Assembly (NCBI GenBank): GCA_035634255.1
Contig: DASQDI010000044.1
Coordinates: forward strand, 1 to 44,022
DNA from: DATLMR01 sp035634255
Lineage (GTDB): Bacteria > Acidobacteriota > Blastocatellia > UBA7656
Reading direction: 5' to 3'
DNA length: 44,022 bases
The notes beneath the pieces were generated by a model, which saw only the letters and a program-made list of their open reading frames with translations, was not told where the DNA came from and ran no database searches. The first letter of the stretch is position 1. Every line of letters starts with the position of its first letter. The position numbers and the translations under genes were made by a program. This document shows positions 33,096 to 42,200 of this stretch, in pieces.

Positions 33096-33569
33096 TTGAA
33101 TTATAATGTTACATTTATTACGTCTACCGAGATAGCCCTAAATACATCCGGGCGTGCCGCAGTAGGCGGAATATCAGAAGTACGTAACCTATTCCGGCTT
33201 GTGATGGCTTCGCCTCTTGCGCCACTCTACCCAGAATGGCAAGAAACAGTACAAGAGTTGAGAAAACATGATCGCTCATTTGTTGCAGCCCCATCAATCC
33301 AACGTGAGCCTCTAGAAATTGCAACAAAGAGGCTTGGCGTTTCAGCAAACAAAAGAAACCTGATAAAGTCATTGCCCTTTCATCCCTTTAAAGAAGCGAC
33401 TGAACCGAATAGGCCGCGACGAGTCACGCCACGAAAGTTTAAAGAAATGGAATCGGAGACGGCCATAATTTATCCGGAACATCTTGGCGGTAGCCTGCAA
33501 GAGGTGATAGAGGTCATCAAAACAACGGCCGAACTTGCGTTTCTTCAAACGGCGTGTGTGATTTGCTAA
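33096..33569 (+). CDS. Hypothetical protein, possible foreign gene
   Basis: A 157-codon frame starting at TTG, with AGGGGA eight bases upstream as a fair ribosome site. The composition is AT-richer than most of the window. The product is basic to neutral, with a helical middle (PEWQETVQELRKHDRSFVAA), a proline- and arginine-rich linker (RPRRVTPRKF), and an end IIYPEHLGGSLQEVIEVIK. No family is recognised. It may be a decayed or recently acquired gene, or not coding. It is the first frame of the cluster side of the tRNA-Pro boundary. Confidence 0.35.
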   Translation: MNYNVTFITSTEIALNTSGRAAVGGISEVRNLFRLVMASPLAPLYPEWQETVQELRKHDRSFVAAPSIQREPLEIATKRLGVSANKRNLIKSLPFHPFKEATEPNRPRRVTPRKFKEMESETAIIYPEHLGGSLQEVIEVIKTTAELAFLQTACVIC

Positions 33570-33605
33570 TTACTTGCAGCCATTCCAGGCCGGTGGCTCG
33601 TAGCG

Positions 33606-34373
33606 ATGTTGGTGGCTCATAGGCCCGATAACCTGGGAATGATTATGGTTACTGCTACTCCAGGATATCAAGGTGTTCCCACTGAAGACAACCGTTCGGC
33701 ACCACCACGCCCGGTAAGAAAAACGACTGTGCTTTTGGTTAGTCGTCAGCCGCTTATCTCCGAAGGACTGCGGATGTTGATTGACCAGCAGCCCAATTTG
33801 AGAGCTATCAGCATCGCGGGGGAGTTAGATGGAGAGTCCTGGTCGGCTGCTAATTGGCTACCGGATATCATAGTGTTTGATCTAGATCCCAGTATCAACG
33901 GCGGCGGCTTCGGCCAAATACCTGAATTACTAAGGATATGCAAAGGAGTGCCGATCCTCGTATTAGTAAGCGCTGGCCTGCTAGGAGCTGAGCGTCGGGC
34001 AATGCAGTTCGGCGCCGCGGGAGTGGTATTTAGAGAGCAGACAGTGCAGATTTTTCTGAAAGCGATTGAGAGGGTCAGCGCGGGAGAGAATTGGTTTTCT
34101 CGGGCTTTGTTGAACAGCCTTGTCCACCAAATGTTCTCCTCGGAGTTGGCTCAGATCAGGAAGCTGAGCGAGCGCGAGCATCAAGTGATTGCCCTGGTGG
34201 CTAAGGGATTCAAGAACCAGCAGATTGCCGCCCAACTCTCTATCAGCGAAGCCACGGTTCGACACCACCTGACCTCCATCTACCAGAAGCTCGACGTTGC
34301 GGACCGGAGTGAATTGATAGTCTATGCCTACGAGCACTTCTTGGCCCCTGTCCTCGTAGCCCATCGAAGCTGA
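33606..34373 (+). CDS. LuxR/NarL-type response regulator
   Basis: A 255-residue two-domain regulator. A receiver-like domain spans about 38-155: VLLVSRQPLISEGLRMLI opens it, DIIVFDLDPS near 92 places the phospho-acceptor aspartate, and FGAAGVVFREQTVQIFLKAI contains the equivalent of the conserved lysine segment, with Glu/Arg where Lys is usual. The C-terminal LuxR HTH reads LSEREHQVIALVAKGFKNQQ and IAAQLSISEATVRHHLTSIY. A 44-residue N-terminal extension is unusual. It is probably the local regulator of the peptide cluster to its right. No sensor kinase gene is seen, and the altered lysine raises doubt that it is phosphorylated. Confidence 0.9.
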   Translation: MLVAHRPDNLGMIMVTATPGYQGVPTEDNRSAPPRPVRKTTVLLVSRQPLISEGLRMLIDQQPNLRAISIAGELDGESWSAANWLPDIIVFDLDPSINGGGFGQIPELLRICKGVPILVLVSAGLLGAERRAMQFGAAGVVFREQTVQIFLKAIERVSAGENWFSRALLNSLVHQMFSSELAQIRKLSEREHQVIALVAKGFKNQQIAAQLSISEATVRHHLTSIYQKLDVADRSELIVYAYEHFLAPVLVAHRS

Positions 34374-34977
34374 TTACAAAGCATTAGAGCGGGAATTCCC
34401 AACCCAAAACTACTCCAGAGCAGATCAATCCCTAAGTGGGTCAGTTCTTCATGATCGTCGAGATACTGAACCCGGGGGGAGGATTCGCCTATCCTTAGTG
34501 GGAGGGATAGCCGATGTCGGGTGAAGTGGACATGTGTATAATGCGTGATGATCGGGGATGAATTAATCGGTAATCCGGCGATAGTCTAGCTCAGACGATT
34601 CGTAAATGCAATCAATGATAAAGAAATAGCGTTAGAAAGTCTTTTGGTAACGCAACCCGTTTCCCCTAGCCCGAATTTTAGATGCATAGAATCCTCTGGC
34701 CGAGGAGTATGAGCTAAACAGCTAAGGCGCAGAGGATGATTAGCATAAGTCTGCGTCGATCATAGAGACAGGGTGTGATCCGCTCAAAATCTTAACCGCC
34801 GGAATCGGCTTCCATCTGGTTTAACACGACATGAGGATTTGTGTGTCAAATTGTCGCCGAGGTTATCGCCGGGTTTCTGATCTGAGCCTGATACATACTC
34901 CGAGAGGTCACGCCCACAGTAATCGGTTTATGTGAAATGCCGTGATTACAGTCTCTCCGGTTTCAGAAAGGAGAATT
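34374..34977. other. Long intergenic region upstream of the multicopper oxidase
   Basis: About 600 bp with no supported gene. It holds an imperfect inverted repeat (GGGTCAGT at 34438-34445, ACTGAACCC at 34465-34473) and a TATAAT at 34537-34542 without a clear -35. It is a likely control region for the cluster, and the inverted repeat is a candidate operator, by inference only. Confidence 0.35.
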
Positions 34978-36219
34978 GTGCTTTATAGACGGTATGGACT
35001 CTATTGCTGCTTCGTCGCGATGTTGGCGGTAACTGCGTGGGGACGGCCTCGTCATAACGACCTGGTGAGCACCGCGTCGGGCGTATCAGCTAATCCTTCT
35101 CAACGCACCGCACCAATCACACGGACATATTATATCGCGGCCGACGAGGTTGAATGGGACTACGCGCCAACCGGCACCCATCTCATCGAAGCGCGGCCGT
35201 TCAATAAGGATGAGAAGTTGTTTATGGAGCCTGGCCCCACCTTGATCGGGCGACGGTTGAAAAAGTCGCTTTACCGCGAGTATACCGACAGCACGTTCAA
35301 GACGCTGAAGCCTCGCCCCCCCGAATGGGAGCATCTGGGGTTCCTGGGACCGCTCATCCGCGCGCAGGTCGGTGACACGATCCGCATCGTGTTCAGGAAC
35401 AACACCAGATTCCCGGCGACGGTGCATCCGCATAATGTTTTTTACGAGAAAGACTCGGAGGGGGCCATCTATGACGACGGTACTACTGGCGCTGACAAAG
35501 TAGACGATGGCGTGCCCACTGGCGGCACTCATACATACGTCTGGCAGGTTCCGGAACGCGCCGGCCCCACAGAGCACGAAGGCAGCTCGATGATCTCGAT
35601 GTATCACTCACATGTCGACAAGGTACGCGACGTGGCGAGCGGTCTACTCGGCCCGATGATCATCACCAAACGCGGCATGGCGCGAGCCGACGGCTCGCCG
35701 GTTGATGTTGACCGCGAGATCGTGGCTGGCTTCATCGAAGTCGATGAGAACGCCAGCTGGTACATAGAAGAGAATGTTCGCACACTCGCCACAGACCCTA
35801 AAAAAGTTGAGATCGTCATGGGGCGATTCTTCAACCACGCGGCTATGCCCCATTTCGACAAGTACTTTAAAGAGACTATCAACGGATTCTCGTATGGCCA
35901 CACGCCCGGTATGACGATGAAGGTAGGTCAGCGGGTGCGGTGGTATTTGATGGCTTCAACGTTCGTCGAGATCCACTCGCCGCACTGGCACGGCAATGTC
36001 GTCATATCGAACCACATGCGCACGGACCTTGTCACGCTCCTGCCGATGGCGATGTCCGTCGCCGACATGGTCCCTGACAATCCGGGCAAGTGGCTCTTTC
36101 ATTGTCACGTCAGCGTCCATTTTAAGATGGGCATGCAAGCAATCTACGTCGTGGAGCCGTCGTCGGCCAAGGATAGCAATCGTCGGCCACAAAGCGGCTC
36201 CGGTGGCCGGAAACACTAA
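34978..36219 (+). CDS. Exported multicopper oxidase, ceruloplasmin-like
   Basis: The GTG at 34978 is the likely start: AAAGGAGA lies just ahead, and it gives a clean signal peptide (MLYRRYGLYCCFVAMLAVTA). The 413-residue enzyme has all four copper motifs: HPHN with His150/His152, MYHSHVDK with His210/His212, HSPHWHG with His333/His336/His338, and FHCHVSVHFKMGM with His375, Cys376, His377, His381 and Met386. Segments such as EVEWDYAPTG and GFLGPLIRAQVGDTIRIVFRN are those of ceruloplasmin/hephaestin-type domains rather than bacterial laccase. It probably oxidises a metal or phenolic substrate outside the cytoplasm. Its position 23 bp before the carrier-protein gene ties it to the peptide cluster. 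Confidence 0.9.
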   Translation: MLYRRYGLYCCFVAMLAVTAWGRPRHNDLVSTASGVSANPSQRTAPITRTYYIAADEVEWDYAPTGTHLIEARPFNKDEKLFMEPGPTLIGRRLKKSLYREYTDSTFKTLKPRPPEWEHLGFLGPLIRAQVGDTIRIVFRNNTRFPATVHPHNVFYEKDSEGAIYDDGTTGADKVDDGVPTGGTHTYVWQVPERAGPTEHEGSSMISMYHSHVDKVRDVASGLLGPMIITKRGMARADGSPVDVDREIVAGFIEVDENASWYIEENVRTLATDPKKVEIVMGRFFNHAAMPHFDKYFKETINGFSYGHTPGMTMKVGQRVRWYLMASTFVEIHSPHWHGNVVISNHMRTDLVTLLPMAMSVADMVPDNPGKWLFHCHVSVHFKMGMQAIYVVEPSSAKDSNRRPQSGSGGRKH

Positions 36220-36242
36220 GCACCTCAAGCAGAAACATCATC

Positions 36243-36602
36243 ATGACTAGAGACGACTCTATAAAAATCGAAGAGAATTTGAATCTTCCCGGAGATCACG
36301 AATTGTCGGAAGCCCTGCCTTCAACACCGGTTTGTGCATTTCAAGCAGGGGCTTCACGGGTCAGGGAGTATGGGGCGCCACGCAATGAAGTCGAGGCTGG
36401 CGTAGCCGAGATCCTTGCGGGCTTGTTGGCGGTTGAACGGGTCGGGATTCACGACAATTTTATTTTGCTCGGCGGCGAATCCTTACTCGCTGCTCAGGCG
36501 GCGTGGCAAATTCAGAATCGTTTCGGTTGCGAGGTCAGCTTGCGCTCGATTCTCATCGGCACCGTGGCCGATGTTGCCGCCGAGATCGCTGCCGCGAGTT
36601 GA
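36243..36602 (+). CDS. Free-standing peptidyl (acyl) carrier protein
   Basis: A 119-residue protein. A disordered N-terminal 45 residues precede a carrier domain (EVEAGVAEILAGLLAVERVG, then HDNFILLGGESLLAAQA). Ser80 in LGGES is the phosphopantetheine attachment site; the usual DxFFxLGGxS motif reads DNFILLGGES here. Carrier domains hold amino acyl or acyl groups as thioesters. No adenylation partner lies beside it, so it must be loaded in trans by an enzyme not visible here, and it may feed the first condensation domain of the NRPS gene. Confidence 0.88.
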   Translation: MTRDDSIKIEENLNLPGDHELSEALPSTPVCAFQAGASRVREYGAPRNEVEAGVAEILAGLLAVERVGIHDNFILLGGESLLAAQAAWQIQNRFGCEVSLRSILIGTVADVAAEIAAAS

Positions 36603-36776
36603 CCACGAGACTCGGATCGGCCGCGGCCGATCAGTTGTGGCGTTTCCCGCGCCTTTGAGCTGAGCGGTCACGGCTCGGCAGATCATCACGATCTCGCGAT
36701 GCAGCCTTCGCGCGCGCGGTCCATCTATTGAAGCCTACCTGTGTTCGCCTGATTCGACAGCAGCGGAGTAACAAAG

Positions 36777-37985
36777 ATGTGGTCATTGACAGCAGTTCTC
36801 GAAGGCCAGGTGGCGGGCCTAGTACCTGAACCTGGGCTTGAACGTCTAGAGACAACGGCTCAATGGTGCCGGAGCTACCTCCTCCAAGGACATCCGGAAC
36901 TGGGGCGTGCCGGGCCCGTCTGCCCGTGGTGCCCGCCCTCCGTCGCCCATGGTCACTTCTATCTCATGCACGCGGACGTAAAGTTCTGCGACCAGGCATC
37001 CGTAGCCTCCGACCTGTACCGCGTTCGAGACCAATATCTTCAGATGCCGCCGGATTCGGGTCCCGATGCGCAGTTTAAGACCGTAGTTTATGTCATGTCG
37101 TTTACCGACAGAGAGCCTGATGCCGATGAACTCAGAAATTGGATGACGAGTTTACACACGACAGCCAAGCCGTCCTTCCTCAGCAGAGGGCTGATGCTCG
37201 GCGAGTTCTTTCCCAATTACTCCGCAACGGGGGTTAGGAGCGATTCGTTCAAGCCGCTCCAATCGCCCGTGCCGATGTTTGTGATTCGAGCGATGGTCCC
37301 ATTCGATATTACATTCTTGTCCAACCGCCGAGAGTACGCGGAAGCCTACTTCGCCAAGTTCGCCGGAGACTCGGCGAAGAATATCAGTGACATTCTGAAC
37401 ATTTCGCCGAAACGGCTCGCGCCGAGCAAGCTGCGCTCCATTTTGGAGTGCCTTCGCTGGTATGACCTTCAGAGCACGAGTGTAAATGGGCTCGATATTG
37501 TTACAGGCGCTCTCGTCAAAGAATCGGGTCGGTCCAGGCTCCAGCAAATACTCGACGAAAGCAGGACGTTCCGTCCGCTGGTAACGACAATAGTGTTCCA
37601 GCCGCGGAGTTTCGGAAGAGAGGTGGAATCAGGATCGCTCAAGCACCTGGAGTGGCTTTGGCAGACGGGGCACGTTTTGCGACGCGCCGCCGGAATTCAT
37701 GACTTCATCTTTCGCGACGGAGATCGGGTCGTCGCCGTCATCTCCACATCAAACCCGCTCGAGGTGCAGCGAATCGCCCAACTGGGCGAATCCGCAGATT
37801 GGACGGGAGCAGTATCCGGGCTGGCGACGGAGGCCGTTCATAATCCTTACGCGGAAGAGTGGGAGTGGGATGGCACGGAACATACAAGCGGGTCGGACCT
37901 CCTGAACAGCGCATACGCGGATCTGGCTCTACGCGAGAGTGCATGTGAAGCGTTTAACGTGAAGGGTTTCAACGCAAGTCTGTAG
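36777..37985 (+). CDS. Cluster protein of unknown function, 402 residues
   Basis: The product lacks export or membrane signals. The N-terminal half carries HPELGRAGPVCPWCPPS near 39-55, a motif like that of DUF6875 proteins found beside peptide synthetases; I hold that link loosely. Two nearby cysteines (CPWC) could bind metal or form a thioester. The C-terminal half has alternating helices and strands (LKHLEWLWQTGHVLRRAAG; VVAVISTSNPLEVQRIAQL) with no family match. The ATG at 36777 has GGAG nine bases upstream. Same strand and tight spacing with the carrier and monooxygenase genes make it part of the cluster. Confidence 0.7.
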   Translation: MWSLTAVLEGQVAGLVPEPGLERLETTAQWCRSYLLQGHPELGRAGPVCPWCPPSVAHGHFYLMHADVKFCDQASVASDLYRVRDQYLQMPPDSGPDAQFKTVVYVMSFTDREPDADELRNWMTSLHTTAKPSFLSRGLMLGEFFPNYSATGVRSDSFKPLQSPVPMFVIRAMVPFDITFLSNRREYAEAYFAKFAGDSAKNISDILNISPKRLAPSKLRSILECLRWYDLQSTSVNGLDIVTGALVKESGRSRLQQILDESRTFRPLVTTIVFQPRSFGREVESGSLKHLEWLWQTGHVLRRAAGIHDFIFRDGDRVVAVISTSNPLEVQRIAQLGESADWTGAVSGLATEAVHNPYAEEWEWDGTEHTSGSDLLNSAYADLALRESACEAFNVKGFNASL

Positions 37986-38062
37986 GCCCAGGCTTTCACA
38001 CCGTTGCTGCCAGGCCGGGCCGGTGTGAATTGAACCACCTTATTGCCGGGTTTGAGGAGATT

Positions 38063-39130
38063 ATGAAGTTCTCGATTTTTTTCGAAATGCAGATGGCGGA
38101 TTCGACGCCGGAGAAGGAGGCAAGGCTGTTCCAAGATTGTCTGCAACAGGCTCGGCTCGCCGACGAGGTCGGGTATCATTGCGTGTGGGAAGTAGAACAC
38201 CACGGGTTATATGAATACTCGCACTCTTCAGCCCCGGAGGTATTTCTCTCGTTTGTGGCAGCGCAGACTAGCCGCATCAGGCTCGGGCACGGCTGCACTC
38301 TCCTGCCCTACCGCTATAATCATCCGATCCGGATCGCGGAGCGTATCGCAACTCTCGACATTCTCTCCGGCGGTCGCGTCAACTGGGGGACCGCGAGGTC
38401 CGGGTCGAGGGTGGAGCAGGAGGCTTTCGAAGTTGACAAGTCCACGCTCTACGATGAATGGCGTGAGGCACTCGAAATGATTCCGAAAATGTGGAAGCCC
38501 GGACCCTTCAGCTACAAAGGGCGTTTCTTCAACATCCCTCCCACCTACATCATCCCCACGCCGCTGCAGAAACCGCATCCGCCAATCTTTGCCGCCTGCA
38601 CCAAGCCGGAAGATGCGCGCGCCGTAGGCAAACTCGGAATCGGCGCATTGAATCTGGGGATGTACCGAGATGATGTTTTAACGGGCTATGTGCGCGATTA
38701 TAGAGAGGCAATAGCGACCTGTACGCCCGTCGGGTCGGCTGTCACGAATCATTTCGCATGTAGTGCGTCTAGTCTCGTGCTGCCGGATGACCGGAAGGCA
38801 TGTCAGTATGGGCTGAGCGGCTCTATGTATTTCACCCAGGCTCTACTCCATTATTATCGAGGCGAAAGACCTGTCGGTGCGATTCCTATCAAGAAGGATG
38901 CTTTACCCGATGATTATGTCCAGGATTTTAGACGTATCCGCAACACTCCTCAGTCGCAACTCTCTTCGATCATAGGGGACCCACAGTCAGCTCGCGAGTC
39001 GGTTCAGCGATTCGCAGAGGCCGGCGTTGACGAACTGCTGCTCGTCATGCAAACGGGAATTACGCCTCATGAGCTGGTCATGGAATCTATCAAGACGTTC
39101 GGTGAGAAGGTCATACCCCATTACACTTAA
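38063..39130 (+). CDS. Luciferase-like flavin-dependent monooxygenase
   Basis: A 355-residue LLM-class enzyme with a TIM-barrel pattern: KFSIFFEMQM as the first strand, YHCVWEVEHHG, RIRLGHGCTLLPYRYNHPIR, IATLDILSGGRVNWGTARSG, and HPPIFAACTKPEDARAVGKL. The motif order and a late SSIIGDPQSARESVQRFAEAG are those of alkanal monooxygenase relatives, which use reduced FMN and oxygen. Such enzymes hydroxylate or oxidatively tailor natural products. I use the ATG at 38063, three bases after GAGGAGA, over an upstream in-frame ATG. It sits 97 bp ahead of the NRPS gene, implying tailoring of its product or building block. Confidence 0.9.
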   Translation: MKFSIFFEMQMADSTPEKEARLFQDCLQQARLADEVGYHCVWEVEHHGLYEYSHSSAPEVFLSFVAAQTSRIRLGHGCTLLPYRYNHPIRIAERIATLDILSGGRVNWGTARSGSRVEQEAFEVDKSTLYDEWREALEMIPKMWKPGPFSYKGRFFNIPPTYIIPTPLQKPHPPIFAACTKPEDARAVGKLGIGALNLGMYRDDVLTGYVRDYREAIATCTPVGSAVTNHFACSASSLVLPDDRKACQYGLSGSMYFTQALLHYYRGERPVGAIPIKKDALPDDYVQDFRRIRNTPQSQLSSIIGDPQSARESVQRFAEAGVDELLLVMQTGITPHELVMESIKTFGEKVIPHYT

Positions 39131-39227
39131 TTATTATCTTTGACACACCTGCACAAACTAGAGGATTTGCGTTGGATCAGTGTGTGACCCACGCACGTAG
39201 CAGCGCCGGTCTTCTGGGGATGAAATC

Positions 39228-42200
39228 ATGGAAAGAACCTTTAAGGCTCCGGACCCTTCGGCAAGAGCAGTCGGTCAGGGCAACGCACCCGGTCCGCACG
39301 CTCGGCCCACAGGCATGAAGATGTCTCCCGACCCGCAGCCCCGGCCCGCGCGCTTGCCGTTATCATACGCGCAGCGGCGATTGTGGTTCATCAATAAGCT
39401 GCGCGGGGCGGGCGGCGAATACAACATTCCTGTCGGGTTAAGGTTCAGAGGAGAGTTAGACGTGTCGGCGCTTGAGCGGGCGGTCAACACGATTGTTGAG
39501 AGGCACGAGAGTCTGCGGACGCGCTTTGAAGAGATAGACGGCGAGCCGGTGCAGGTCATCGAACCGGTGTTGCGAATCCCTATGCCGGTCGAGGACTTGA
39601 GCGGGTCGGATGAACAGACGCGCCTGGAACGGCTGGCGGCATTAGAACAGGAACGGTTGGAGCCGTTTGACCTGGCACGAGGCCCACTGTTGAGGGTGAG
39701 ACTTCTGAAGCTAAGCGAGCGGGAGTATGTCTTCTCGGAGACAATGCACCACATTACTTCCGACGCATGGACCTGGGGAGTGTTCCACCGCGAACTTATG
39801 ACGCTCTATGACGCCTACCGGCAGGGCCTGGACAATCCTCTGAAGCCATTGACGGCGCAGTACGCGGATTTCGCGGTGCGGCAAAGGGAGTGGCTGGAAA
39901 GCGGGGCGCTGGACGAAGGGCTGAGGTATTGGAAGCGGCAGCTTGAAGGAATCCCGGCACGATTAGAGTTGCCCACTGATCGCCCGCGTCAGGCGATGCA
40001 GACGTTTGCGGCTGAACTGTGTCAGACCGAACTTTCCGTCGAGCAGGTGGCGGCACTGAAGCAATTGAGCCGGGAAAACCAGGCGACGCTTTACATGACC
40101 TTGTCGGCGGCCTTCGGCGTGTTGCTCCAGAGGTATAGCGGGCAAGACGATGTTGTCGTCGGATCGCCTATCGCAAACCGCCTGGATGCGCAGTCGGAGA
40201 AAATGATCGGCTTCTTCGTGAACATGTTGGTGATGCGCATGAGGATAAAGCCGGAATTGAGTTTCCGGCAGTTGCTGGCCGAAGTGAGAGACACCGCGTT
40301 CGACGCATATCAGCATCCGAACATCCCATTCGAGCGGCTGGTTGAGGAGCTGTCGCCGAGTCGGAGTCTGAACGTAACGCCTGTGTTCCAAGTGGTGTTT
40401 TCGCTTCAGCGCATGCCCTGGGAAGGGGGGCCGCAGGGGGGGCTCCTGGAAGTGGAGCCATTCCTGGCGGACGAGGCTCAAGTGCGATTCGACCTTGAAG
40501 TATACGCCTGGGACACCGAAGGCCGGATCAACTTTAGGTGGTTATATAATCGCGACCTCTTTGACCGCTGGCGGATGGAGCAGATGGCCCGCCATTACAT
40601 GAGGGTGCTGGAGGCGGCGCTAAGTGATCCGGAACAGCAGATCGGAAGCATTGACTTGCTGGGAGAGGAAGAGCGGGGACGGATTCTGGAGGAGTGGAAC
40701 CGGACGGCGCGAGAGATTCCGCAGGCGACTCTAACGGAGTTGTTTGAGGAGCAGGTGCGGAAGAGGCCCGACGATGTGGCAGTAGTGTGCGCAGACCAAA
40801 CACTAAGTTATCGGGAGCTGAACGAACGGGCTAACCAGTTGGCACGCTACCTGCGGAGGCTGGGCGTGGGCCCTGAGGCGCGGGTAGCGCTGTGTGTGGA
40901 GCGGGGCCTGGAGATGGTGGTCGGCTTCCTGGGGGTTTTGAAGGCCGGCGGCGCTTATGTGCCGCTGGACACCAGTTACCCTGTCGAGCGGCTAGCCTTT
41001 ATGCTGGAAGATGCGCAGGCTACAGTCCTGCTAGCCCACGAGAAATTGAAGCCGATACTGCCGTTATGCGCGAACAAAGTGGTCGAGCTGGATAGCGAGT
41101 GGGAGCAGATCGCGCAGGAAAGCGGGGAAAATCTTAAAGACCTTTTTGATTCACGCAACCTCGCCTACGTGATGTATACATCGGGCTCGACCGGGAAGCC
41201 GAAGGGGGTGATGATAACTCACCAGGCGATTATACGGCTCGTCATCAATACCGACTACGTAGATTTGCGGGAGACGGACAGGATCGCGCAAGTTGCAAAC
41301 GCGTCCTTCGACGCAGTGACATTCGAGATTTGGGGAGCGCTGTTGAATGGGGCCTCGGTGGTGTTGATAGACAAACCGACTGCCTTAAGCCCGGCCGACC
41401 TGAGCAGAAAGCTCAAGGACGAAAAGATTACGGCCATGTTCTTGACCACGGCGCTATTCAACCAAGTGGCGCAGGCCGTTGATGGGGCTTTCAGCGGATT
41501 GCGTTATTTGCTGTTCGGCGGCGAGGCAGTTGACCCACAGTGGCCGGGCCGTGTGCTGAAAGATGGCGCGCCGAAACATTTATTACACGTATACGGTCCT
41601 ACTGAAACAACAACATTTTCATCATGGTTTTTAATTAATGAGATAGAGGAAGGGGCGGAGACCATCCCCATTGGCAGACCCATAGCGAACACGAAGGCTT
41701 ACGTGTTGGACAGCAGGTTGGAGCCGGCGCCGGTGGGGGTGGTGGGAGAAGTTTACATCGGGGGAGCGGGATTGGCGCGAGGGTATCTTGGCCGGCCGAC
41801 TCTGACGGCCGAACGCTTCGTAGCCAACCCCTTCGGAGAGCCGGGGGAGCGGATGTACCGGACGGGAGACCTGGCGCGATGGAGGGAAGGCGGGGACATA
41901 GAGTTTGTGGGGCGGGGCGATCAGCAGGTCAAGCTGCGCGGCTTCCGCATCGAGCCGGGCGAGATCGAGGCCACGCTCAAGGCTCATCCGCGTGTTCAGG
42001 ACGCGCTGGTCACAGTGCGCGGGCAGTCCGAACAGAAGCAATTGTTAGGGTATGTGATCGCTCGGCAGGACGAGGCTGAGCAGGCGCAGGCGCAGGCTTC
42101 CCACATCGAGCACTGGCAGCAGTTGTATGAAACTACTTACCGCCAGGGCGAAGCCTCGACGGGTGATTTCAATATCACCGGCTGGAACAGCAGTTATACG

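Noticed and set aside
33124..33372. A minus-strand frame inside the 33096 frame
   Set aside because: Shorter than the plus-strand frame, with no domain or ribosome site.
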